DNA of 64,000 bases from Mycolicibacterium komossense. Lineage in GTDB: Bacteria > Actinomycetota > Actinomycetes > Mycobacteriales > Mycobacteriaceae. Position 1 is the first letter of the stretch; each line of letters begins with the position of its first letter. Below are positions 54,129-62,504 of the stretch, piece by piece. The notes beneath the pieces are model-generated. The model did not search any database and was not told the DNA's origin. It worked only from the letters and a program-made list of their open reading frames with translations. The DNA lies in contig NZ_JACKTY010000012.1 of the NCBI RefSeq assembly GCF_025822605.1, forward strand, positions 248,001 through 312,000. Reading direction: 5' to 3'. The translations under genes were made by a program, and so were the position numbers.

Positions 54129-54533
54129 GTGAGTGGCATTCCTGTAGTCGAAGACGTCCTTCCGCCCGACGAGCCCGTCTACGACCTGCCCAAAGTCGCC
54201 GAGCTGTTGGGACTGGTGGTCACCAAAGTCCATCAGCAGCTGCGCGACGGACATCTGATCGCCGTGCGCCGCGGCGGCGTGATCCTGGTGCCCCAGAATT
54301 TCTTCACCGCGAATGGGACGGTGGTCAAGTCGCTGGGCGGGCTGCTGTCTGTGCTGCGCGACGGTGGTTACCGGGACGACGAGATCCTGCGCTGGCTCTT
54401 CACCCCCGACCCGACGTTGACGGTCACCGTCGACGGCTCCAAGGATGTGATCGAGAACGCGCGGCCGGTCGACGCTCTGCACGCGCATCAGGCCAGGGAG
54501 ATCATCCGTCGAGCGCAGGCGATGGCGTACTAG
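54129..54533 (+). CDS. DNA-binding PknL substrate (Rv2175c-like)
   Basis: This 134-aa protein has a winged helix-turn-helix of about 20-60 (YDLPKVAELLGLVVTKVHQQLRDGHLIAVRRGGVILVP) and a C-terminal helical part ending REIIRRAQAMAY. M. tuberculosis Rv2175c binds DNA and is phosphorylated by PknL near its N-terminus. The Thr target reported there is not obvious here, since the N-terminus reads SGIPVVEDVLPP. It overlaps convergent mptA by 32 bases. Confidence 0.9.
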   Translation: MSGIPVVEDVLPPDEPVYDLPKVAELLGLVVTKVHQQLRDGHLIAVRRGGVILVPQNFFTANGTVVKSLGGLLSVLRDGGYRDDEILRWLFTPDPTLTVTVDGSKDVIENARPVDALHAHQAREIIRRAQAMAY

Positions 54534-56064
54534 TTTCGCCCGCTCGCGCGGGGTTGGTTCGGTACAGCGAGTACCAGGCCGCGGTCGCCAGGGCGGTCGC
54601 CAAGCCGACGTGGATCCACGAGTACATGCCGTGTGACCCATCGGGTTTGAAGATGACCATGATCCAGGTGGAGAAGCCGGCTATCGCGGCTATCGACGCT
54701 CGGGACTGCGCCAGGCCGGAGATCACGGCGAGCGGCCAGGTGTAGTACCAGGGCAGCGCCGCGGGCACGAACAGACAGACGACGAGCATCGCCCACCCGA
54801 TGCCCATCAGCGCTTCACGGTCGTCGTGCCGATAGCGCCACCACAGCACCGGCAGGGACACTGCGATGATGCCGATGCCGACGATGCGGGTCACTTCGAG
54901 TACGGCGTAGAAGTTCACCGGGAAAAACAGCCCACCGATGGCATTGGTCAGGTTGGCCACCGCGGTGGGGATCGTCAGCCAGTTGATGATCTTCACCGAC
55001 CCGGCGAGCGCCGTCAGCCAGCCCAGCCCGACCCCGGCCAGCCAGGACAGCACGGCGAACACCGCGACGAAGATCGCCACCGACGCCGCGGTGGCGATCG
55101 TGAACGCGGCGAGCGGGCGGTACCCGGACTTCTTCGGGCTGCGCCCCTCGCGAAGATCACGCATCCACACCCAGACCAGGAACGGCAACGCCAGGCCCGC
55201 AGTGGCTTTCACCGCCACCGCGATGGCGACCAGCGCCACCCCCGGGATGGGGCGGCGGGCGAATGTCAGCGCGATACCGGCCATCATCAAGCCGACCATC
55301 AGCATCTCGTTGTGGACTCCACCCATCAGGTGGATGATCACCAGCGGGTTGAGCACGCAGATCCACAACGCCGGAGCGGCGCGGCCACCGACATGACGCG
55401 CGATGCGCGGCGCCGCCCAGATCAATAACGCCAGGCCGGGCAGCATGCACAGCCGCAGCACCATCGTGCCGGCGATCACGTTGTCGCCGACCAATATGGT
55501 GACGAACTTGGCGACCAGGATGAACGCCGGCCCGTAGGGCGCGGTCGTCGTCGTCCAGATCGGGCTCACGTTGTCCAGCAGATCGTTCGGATTCTCGATC
55601 GGTCCGACCAGGTAGGGGTCGAGGCCGTCGCGCAGCAGGGCGCCCTGGGCCAGGTACGAATAGGTGTCGCGACTGAATACTGGGACGCTCAACAGCAGGG
55701 GCAGCAGCCAAAACCCGGTGGTGGCGAGCATCGTGTACTCGGAGACGTCACGGCCGTCGACCACTCGCCGGCCCAGCCACAGCCAGGCGAACAGCATCAG
55801 CGCGACCCCGCCCCACAGCAGCACCGACGAGACCACCAGGCCATGGCCGAACCGCAGCCAGGACAGATGCAGCGATTCGAGCACGGGATCGTGCAAACGG
55901 GTGCTGCCGGCACCAAGGCCGCCCGCGGTGATCAGGATCGCGCCGAGGCAGCCGAGCAGCGCCGGCCGGGCTTCTTCGGCAGTGCTGAATTCCCGCAGGC
56001 GCGACAAGTGCCGGGGGAGTGCGCCGCTGCGCGTGGGGGTCGGAGTACTGGACATTGACGTCAC
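54502..56064 (-). CDS. mptA: alpha-1,6-mannosyltransferase MptA
   Basis: This 520-aa GT-C enzyme elongates the alpha-1,6 mannan backbone of lipomannan with polyprenyl-phosphomannose. About twelve hydrophobic helices are visible. The outer loop SRDTYSYLAQGALLRDGLDPY holds the acidic residue expected for catalysis. It corresponds to Rv2174. GTG 56064 is adjacent to a TGACGTCA palindrome. idsA2 lies 47 bases upstream on the same strand and makes the polyprenyl precursors, a sensible partner. Confidence 0.92.
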   Translation of the reverse strand: MTSMSSTPTPTRSGALPRHLSRLREFSTAEEARPALLGCLGAILITAGGLGAGSTRLHDPVLESLHLSWLRFGHGLVVSSVLLWGGVALMLFAWLWLGRRVVDGRDVSEYTMLATTGFWLLPLLLSVPVFSRDTYSYLAQGALLRDGLDPYLVGPIENPNDLLDNVSPIWTTTTAPYGPAFILVAKFVTILVGDNVIAGTMVLRLCMLPGLALLIWAAPRIARHVGGRAAPALWICVLNPLVIIHLMGGVHNEMLMVGLMMAGIALTFARRPIPGVALVAIAVAVKATAGLALPFLVWVWMRDLREGRSPKKSGYRPLAAFTIATAASVAIFVAVFAVLSWLAGVGLGWLTALAGSVKIINWLTIPTAVANLTNAIGGLFFPVNFYAVLEVTRIVGIGIIAVSLPVLWWRYRHDDREALMGIGWAMLVVCLFVPAALPWYYTWPLAVISGLAQSRASIAAIAGFSTWIMVIFKPDGSHGMYSWIHVGLATALATAAWYSLYRTNPARAGETSTPSPALDG

Positions 56065-56110
56065 ATTGTTGTCTTCGAGGTTCGTCTTCGGTGGCCTGGG
56101 GTGCGGTGCC

Positions 56111-57307
<1,197 letters not shown>

Positions 57308-57311
57308 TCAG

Positions 57312-58022
57312 TCAGGCGCGGCTGTCGTCTCCGGGACCGGCGAAGCGCGGTGAACGATCCCTGGCGACCCAGGCGAGGGAGCAGATCACCCCGGCGACCA
57401 GTAGTGCTGCGATGCCCAGCACCAGCGCACCGCCGGTGAATGACCGGGTGCTCGGGTCGGTGACGCGCGCCTGCGCGCTCATCGTGTTCACGATGCCCGG
57501 CTTGAGGGTCCACTGCACCACGTCGGAGTCGATCCGATCGCCATTGGTGGAGGTGATTTCCCCGGGGAAGGACACGGTCAGGGAGACGTCGGCGTCACTG
57601 TCGGTGAGGGAGGTCAGATCCACCCGGCCTTCCAGAATCACCAGGTCACCGGCCCGGCGCAGGGAGAGGTCGACGCCGGCTGCTTCCCGGTTCATGTTCG
57701 CCAGCTGCGGCAGCTCGGCGAAGGTCAGGTTGGAGAAGACGGCCTCGGACCCGACGTAGCCGTCCTGGCTGTAATCGGAGACCGCGACCTTCTGGGCGAA
57801 CGGCACATCGCTGGAGAGCTGCGGGCCTTTGTCCTGCCCGTCACGCGGTTTCGCGGCGGCGATGATCTGGCCCGAGACCTGGTCGTCGGGGGAGACGGTC
57901 AGCGACGTCCGGATACGGACACAGCCGACGGCGAGCGGAGCGACGACGAGCAACAGCATCGTGAGCGCCAGCAGGCGGGTGCGGCGGCGTCGGCGGTCTT
58001 TGCTCCGGGCGGGGGCGAACAC
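57312..58022 (-). CDS. lppM: lipoprotein LppM
   Basis: This 236-aa lipoprotein has an Arg-rich N-terminus, a hydrophobic segment (LLALTMLLLVVAPLAVGC) and lipobox AVGC. The outer domain has VSGQIIAAAKP and VFSNLTFAELPQLANM, and a C-terminal helix (LVLGIAALLVAGVICSLAW) provides a second anchor. It corresponds to Rv2171. Reports on M. tuberculosis LppM link it to phagocytosis and PIM/LAM handling. GTG 58022 was preferred to GTG 58061; neither has a good Shine-Dalgarno. Confidence 0.9.
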   Translation of the reverse strand: MFAPARSKDRRRRRTRLLALTMLLLVVAPLAVGCVRIRTSLTVSPDDQVSGQIIAAAKPRDGQDKGPQLSSDVPFAQKVAVSDYSQDGYVGSEAVFSNLTFAELPQLANMNREAAGVDLSLRRAGDLVILEGRVDLTSLTDSDADVSLTVSFPGEITSTNGDRIDSDVVQWTLKPGIVNTMSAQARVTDPSTRSFTGGALVLGIAALLVAGVICSLAWVARDRSPRFAGPGDDSRA

Positions 58023-58082
58023 GTCGTCATCGTGCCAGACCAGGAGTGGGATTGCGCACACTGAGTCGGTTTCGGACGGCGA

Positions 58083-58712
58083 TCACTCGGCGGAGTGCTC
58101 CAGCGGCAGTCCGCGGCCGAGGATTGCGAACGAACGCGGGTCGCCGGCGAAGTGGTAATCCCGGATGACGTCGGCGAATCCGAGTCTGCGGTAGAGCCGC
58201 CAAGCCCGGTTGGCCTCGCCGTTGATTTCCGGTGTCGAGAGCAGCACGTTGGCCTCGGTGCGGTCGCTGAGCAGCCGGCGGGCCAGGGCCTCACCCAGTC
58301 CCTGACCCTGCGCGCGTGGATGGATGTGCAGTTCCGTGAGCTCGAAGTAGCTCGACATCAGTCGGTCGATCTCGGCGGGCAGCATCCCGCCGCGGCGCAG
58401 GCCGTGGATGACCTGTTGCTGCCACCACTGATCGGGTGCGCCGCAGTAGCCGTAGGCGACCCCGAGCAGGGGTGCGTCGGCGATATCGGTGCCGGAGTCG
58501 AGATCAGCCGGGCCCGCCCCGTGCGGTTCGCTCGGATCGTCCACGCAGACGGCGGCCACCGCTTTCCAGCCGTTGCGACGGCTGTGCTCCAACCACATGG
58601 ATGCGCGCTGCTCTTCGGTGCCGCGGGGATAGCGCATCGCATCCACGTACACACTCAACGCATCGCGGAGGCGACGTGCCATGTCCTGCGGCGACAGATC
58701 GATGAGGTACAT
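58083..58712 (-). CDS. GNAT acetyltransferase (Rv2170-like)
   Basis: This 209-aa N-acetyltransferase has acetyl-CoA motif A as LHIHPRAQGQGLGEALARRLL and motif B as AWRLYRRLGFADVIRDYHF. Starting at ATG 58712 (MYLIDLSPQDM) gives the expected N-terminus. TTG 58718 has better spacing from GGAGGG. M. tuberculosis Rv2170 was reported to acetylate isocitrate lyase; whether that holds here is unknown. It lies 61 bases upstream of lppM on the same strand. Confidence 0.87.
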   Translation of the reverse strand: MYLIDLSPQDMARRLRDALSVYVDAMRYPRGTEEQRASMWLEHSRRNGWKAVAAVCVDDPSEPHGAGPADLDSGTDIADAPLLGVAYGYCGAPDQWWQQQVIHGLRRGGMLPAEIDRLMSSYFELTELHIHPRAQGQGLGEALARRLLSDRTEANVLLSTPEINGEANRAWRLYRRLGFADVIRDYHFAGDPRSFAILGRGLPLEHSAE

Positions 58713-58850
58713 CGTCAACGGCAGGTGCCCTCCGTGATAGCTCGCGTGTGATGTGACTGCGGTCTGGCTGTCGCCCGACTTGGGCCGAGGTCCGTCCCTA
58801 GCCATTATGTTCGGTAGCGGGTCCGTGCATCCCATCCGCTGCCCGCGTCA

Positions 58851-58856
58851 TACAAT
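58851..58856 (+). promoter_or_regulatory. possible -10 element upstream of DUF3040 gene
   Basis: TACAAT in the context ATACAATCGAC resembles the ilvE -10 region closely. It would give a leader of about 120 bases for the DUF3040 gene. TATCAT at 58896-58901 is a second candidate. Confidence 0.35.
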
Positions 58857-58985
58857 CGACAGTCGAACTAGGTGGTACGGCGCAGATTCACCTCGTATCA
58901 TCTTGTTAGACGCCCGCCGAAAATCGGGCAGTAGTAATCACACCGGACCATTTGGTCCTGACCGCCGCGCCGGCAAGGAGGGCGA

Positions 58986-59390
58986 ATGCCACTCTCCGAT
59001 CATGAGCAGCGCATGCTCGACCAGATCGAGAGCGCTCTGTATGCCGAGGACCCGAAGTTCGCTTCCAGCGTCCGCGGCGGTAATTTGCGCGCTCCATCGG
59101 CTCGGCGCCGACTGCAGGGTGCTGCTCTCTTTGTGATCGGCCTGGCGATGCTGGTGTCCGGCGTCGCATTCCGGGCCACGATGATCGGCAGCTTCCCGGT
59201 TCTGTCGGTTGTCGGCTTCATCGTGATGTTCGCCGGAGTGGTGTTCGCGATCACCGGCCCGCGCGTGATGGGCAAGGACAAGTCCGCACCTGGCGCGGGG
59301 ACGCCCCGGGCGAAGAAGTCCAAGGGTGGTGGCGGTGGTTCGTTCACGAGCCGCATGGAAGACCGCTTCCGTCGTCGGTTCGACGAGTAG
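58986..59390 (+). CDS. DUF3040 two-helix membrane protein (Rv2169c-like)
   Basis: This 134-aa protein has the DUF3040 opening MPLSDHEQRMLDQIESAL, an amphipathic helix followed by an Arg-rich patch. Two transmembrane helices follow at about 45-65 and 70-92, then a basic Gly-rich C-terminus. AAGGAGGGCGA precedes ATG 58986. It is the usual neighbour upstream of mraZ in mycobacteria. The function is unknown; the position suggests a link with division or the envelope. Confidence 0.9.
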   Translation: MPLSDHEQRMLDQIESALYAEDPKFASSVRGGNLRAPSARRRLQGAALFVIGLAMLVSGVAFRATMIGSFPVLSVVGFIVMFAGVVFAITGPRVMGKDKSAPGAGTPRAKKSKGGGGGSFTSRMEDRFRRRFDE

Positions 59391-59470
59391 CAGTCCCACC
59401 CCACCTTTCCCCACCCACTTTCCTCACACCCTTCCTCACACCCTTCAACCACCAACCCTCCTTTCCCCAC
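59391..59470 (+). other. G-poor polypyrimidine tract
   Basis: Over 80 bases after the DUF3040 stop the plus strand has a single G and is mostly C and T, with a 12-base direct repeat TTCCTCACACCC at 59420-59431 and 59432-59443. Such C-rich, G-poor RNA resembles Rho-loading sequence. It leads directly into an intrinsic terminator. Confidence 0.6.
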
Positions 59471-59471
59471 C

Positions 59472-59505
59472 GCGGGGCGGCCCACAGGCTGCCCCGCTTT
59501 TTGTT
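59472..59505 (+). terminator. intrinsic terminator upstream of mraZ
   Basis: GCGGGGCGGCC (59472-59482) pairs with GGCTGCCCCGC (59487-59497) around loop CACA, with one G.U pair, and is followed by TTTTTGTT. It is the only clear hairpin plus T-tract in the window. It isolates the mraZ cluster from the DUF3040 transcript. Confidence 0.85.
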
Positions 59506-59721
59506 ATGACTTTGGGACCTGGCGTGTCGTCTCGGTAGGGGTTGGGCCCCACCGCCGCCCCACCTTCCCCCACCACGGCTGTCGATACCGTCTCTGGATC
59601 GCTGAACAGCAGTTTTGCCTGCTCACGGCCAGGCATTCCGCGGCGTTCGGTGGACCCGTTTCGAAGCTTGTGGACCGGCGTGGGGCTCACATGCCCTACC
59701 GGTGTCATGAATTGGAGAAAA
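59506..59721. other. gap before the mraZ operator
   Basis: No gene is supportable here. It is presumably promoter and leader DNA for the mraZ cluster. Confidence 0.5.
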
Positions 59722-59751
59722 GTGGGGGATTGTGGGGTATGGTGGCCGAGG
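59722..59751 (+). promoter_or_regulatory. MraZ operator with embedded -10
   Basis: GTGGG begins at 59722 and 59732, and the related GTGGC at 59742: three direct repeats with an exact 10-base period, the TGGGN-N5 arrangement bound by MraZ. TATGGT at 59738-59743 is a -10-like hexamer between repeats 2 and 3, so bound MraZ would block the promoter. Confidence 0.7.
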
Positions 59752-59774
59752 ACGGAGAGCGTGGGAGGTGACGA

Positions 59775-60206
59775 GTGTTCCTCGGCACGTACACGCCCAA
59801 GCTCGACGACAAAGGGCGACTCACATTGCCCGCCAAATTCCGCGACGCACTGGCAGGAGGGTTGATGGTCACCAAGAGCCAAGACCACAGCCTGGCCGTG
59901 TACCCGCGGGCGGAGTTCGAGGAGCGGGCACGGCAGCGCGCAGCAGCGTCGCGTAGCAACCCGGAGGCCAGGGCCGCCCTGCGCCTCATCGCCGCCGCCA
60001 CCGACGAACAGCATCCCGATGCCCAGGGCCGAATCACCCTGTCGGCCGACCACCGCCGCTACGCCGGCCTGTCGAAGGAATGCGTGGTGATCGGCTCGGT
60101 CGATTACCTCGAAATCTGGGACGCACAGGCTTGGCAGGACTACCAGCAGACACACGAAGAGAACTTCTCCGCGGCCAGCGATGAAGCACTCAGCGACATC
60201 ATTTGA
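59775..60206 (+). CDS. mraZ: transcriptional regulator MraZ
   Basis: This 143-aa regulator has two AbrB-like SpoVT halves, each with the MraZ signature: [14 protein letters not shown] near residue 15 and [14 protein letters not shown] near residue 87. It forms a ring and represses the division/cell-wall cluster by binding TGGGN repeats, which are present just upstream. GTG 59775 follows GGGAGG. Its 3' end overlaps rsmH by 26 bases. It corresponds to Rv2166c. Confidence 0.97.
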   Translation: MFLGTYTPKLDDKGRLTLPAKFRDALAGGLMVTKSQDHSLAVYPRAEFEERARQRAAASRSNPEARAALRLIAAATDEQHPDAQGRITLSADHRRYAGLSKECVVIGSVDYLEIWDAQAWQDYQQTHEENFSAASDEALSDII

Positions 60207-61377
60207 CCAGCCTCACCGGCATGCCCGTGCACCGTGGCCTCTGCCCGATATCGCGACCCTGGCGTACTTCCCCAACGCCAGGTTCGCGGTATCGGACGGG
60301 GACCTCGATGCAGGGGACGCCCGCCGGATTCGCCCCGTTCGAGTAAGTGGTGCCTTCATGGACGACCCGATGGACGAGCCCGGGGTAGACGGTCCAGGGC
60401 AGTTCGGCCACGTACCTGTCCTGCTCGACCGCTGCGTCGAACTCCTGGTTCCGGCGCTGACCCGCCACAGCGCGGACGGTTCCGGCGCCCTGGTCATCGA
60501 TGCCACCTTGGGGGCCGGCGGTCACACCGAACGTCTCCTGACCCAGCTGCCCGGACTACGGGCGATCGGCCTCGACCGCGACCCGAATGCACTTCAGATC
60601 GCGGGGGACCGGCTCGCGCGGTTCTCCGACCGGCTCACCCTGGTCCGCACCCGCTACGACGGTATCGCCGATGCGCTGGCCCAAACGGGTTATCCGGCAA
60701 CCGGATCGGTGGACGGGGTGTTGTTCGACCTCGGCGTCTCGTCGATGCAGCTGGACCGCACCGAGCGCGGTTTCTCCTACTCCGCCGACGCGCCGCTGGA
60801 TATGCGGATGGACCCGGACCTGCCGCTGACCGCGGCGGTAATCCTCAACACCTATGACAAGGCCGCGCTGACCCGAATCCTTCGGGATTTCGGCGACGAG
60901 AGGTTCGCCCCCCGGATCGCGGGTTTCGTCCTTCGCCGCCGGGAGCAGAAGCCGTTCACGACCACCGGCGAACTGGTCGAGCTGCTCTACGAGGCCATTC
61001 CCGCCGCTACCCGGCGCACCGGTGGACATCCCGCCAAGCGGACCTTCCAGGCGCTGCGAATAGCGGTCAATGCCGAACTGGATTCCCTCACGGACGCGTT
61101 GCCCGCCGCGCTGGATGCGCTCACCGTCGGCGGCCGGGCCGTCGTGATGGCCTACCAGTCGTTGGAGGACCGCATCGTCAAGGGCGTCTTCGCCGAGGCG
61201 ACCGCCAGCCGGACGCCGGCCGGTCTCCCCGTTGAACTTCCCGGCTACGAACCGGAATTCGAGTTGTTGATCCGTGGCGCCGAGAGGGCCGACGCCGACG
61301 AGATCGAACGCAATCCGCGCAGTGCACCTGTGCGGTTGCGGGCAGTGCAGAGAGTGACAGGGAGGGGCAGGCCATGA
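60181..61377 (+). CDS. rsmH: 16S rRNA (cytosine1402-N4)-methyltransferase
   Basis: This 398-aa enzyme methylates C1402 in the ribosomal P site. The core begins [11 protein letters not shown] and includes [39 protein letters not shown] and [15 protein letters not shown]. An N-terminal extension of about 75 residues ([20 protein letters not shown]) resembles that of Rv2165c, so ATG 60181 inside mraZ is kept; ATG 60358 would give only the core. It couples to ftsL through ATGA. Confidence 0.94.
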   Translation: MKHSATSFDQPHRHARAPWPLPDIATLAYFPNARFAVSDGDLDAGDARRIRPVRVSGAFMDDPMDEPGVDGPGQFGHVPVLLDRCVELLVPALTRHSADGSGALVIDATLGAGGHTERLLTQLPGLRAIGLDRDPNALQIAGDRLARFSDRLTLVRTRYDGIADALAQTGYPATGSVDGVLFDLGVSSMQLDRTERGFSYSADAPLDMRMDPDLPLTAAVILNTYDKAALTRILRDFGDERFAPRIAGFVLRRREQKPFTTTGELVELLYEAIPAATRRTGGHPAKRTFQALRIAVNAELDSLTDALPAALDALTVGGRAVVMAYQSLEDRIVKGVFAEATASRTPAGLPVELPGYEPEFELLIRGAERADADEIERNPRSAPVRLRAVQRVTGRGRP

Positions 61378-62504
61378 AGACCAAACGTGAGGTCAAGCCG
61401 AAAGAGATGGCCCGCAAAGGCGCCACTCGCACGACGGCAGCCCAGCGGACGGCCCGCAAACCCCGCGGCGACGAGGACTCCGGCCGTCGTGGCGACGCCG
61501 AGATCCAGACGAAGGGACGTGCCAAGGGCCGCCGGCCGGCCGAGGCGCCGAACCGCGGCGGCCGCGCGCGTAACCCCAAGGCGGCCAAGGTCTCCGGGCC
61601 CACTCGCGAACCCCGCGGTCTGCAGCACGGTCCGGCCACGACGCCGTTCCGCCGTCCCGCTCCGCCGAAGAACACCAGTCAGGCCAAGGCTCGCGCCAAG
61701 GCACGTAAGGCCAAGGCGCCCAAGGTGGTTCGCGTTCCCTTGCGGGAGCGGATGCTCCGCAGGCTGAGCCACGTCATCGAGAACGTCGAACTGAACCCGC
61801 GCACCCTGGCCGCCCGGGTCCCGTTCGTCGTGTTGGTGATCGCCGCGCTGGGGCTCGGGCTGGGGGTCACCCTCTGGTTGTCCACCGATGCCGCCGAGCG
61901 CTCGTATCAACTCGGCCACGCACGCGACGTCAACCAGGCGCTGGCACAGCAGAAGGAGGCTCTTGAGCGCGATGTGCTCATAGCCCAGGCGCCGCCTGCA
62001 CTGGCCGAGGCGGCCCGCAATCTGGGGATGATCCCGTCGCGCGACACCGCGCACCTGGTGCAGGACGCCAACGGAAACTGGATCGTGGTCGGCACCCCGA
62101 AACCGGCGGAGGGTGTCCCGCCGCCGCCGCTGAACAGCAAGCTGCCTGATGACATCCCCGCGCCGCCGAAGCCCGCCCCGCCGGCCATGGTGAACCCGCT
62201 CGAGCGCCCGGTCCGGATTCCCGGGGCTCTCGGCGCCCCGGGCACTGACCCCGAGGTGCTGGTGCGGATGACGCCTCCGGGTGCGGTCTCGCCGCTCGAC
62301 CATGCCGCCGATGCCGTGCCGGGATCGATTCCCGGCGCAGCGGTACCGGTCGCACCGGGGACGCCGGCAACCGGGCCGCTGCCAGGGCCGGTCGATGCTG
62401 CCGGTGTCCCGGTGGCGCCGCCGGCCGCTCCCGCGCCTGTCGACGTGCCGGCCCCGGCACCCGCTGACGCCGCGGTCGCCCCGGCGCCAGGTCCGCCGGC
62501 ATGA
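61374..62504 (+). CDS. ftsL: FtsL-like division protein (Rv2164c-like)
   Basis: This 376-aa bitopic protein has a very basic cytoplasmic tail of about 140 residues and one transmembrane helix ([21 protein letters not shown]). A short coiled coil ([19 protein letters not shown]) follows, then a long Pro/Ala-rich outer tail. The coiled coil after the helix and the position between rsmH and pbpB identify it as FtsL, with an actinobacterial Pro-rich extension. Its ATG overlaps the rsmH stop and its stop overlaps pbpB. Confidence 0.88.
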   Translation: MKTKREVKPKEMARKGATRTTAAQRTARKPRGDEDSGRRGDAEIQTKGRAKGRRPAEAPNRGGRARNPKAAKVSGPTREPRGLQHGPATTPFRRPAPPKNTSQAKARAKARKAKAPKVVRVPLRERMLRRLSHVIENVELNPRTLAARVPFVVLVIAALGLGLGVTLWLSTDAAERSYQLGHARDVNQALAQQKEALERDVLIAQAPPALAEAARNLGMIPSRDTAHLVQDANGNWIVVGTPKPAEGVPPPPLNSKLPDDIPAPPKPAPPAMVNPLERPVRIPGALGAPGTDPEVLVRMTPPGAVSPLDHAADAVPGSIPGAAVPVAPGTPATGPLPGPVDAAGVPVAPPAAPAPVDVPAPAPADAAVAPAPGPPA

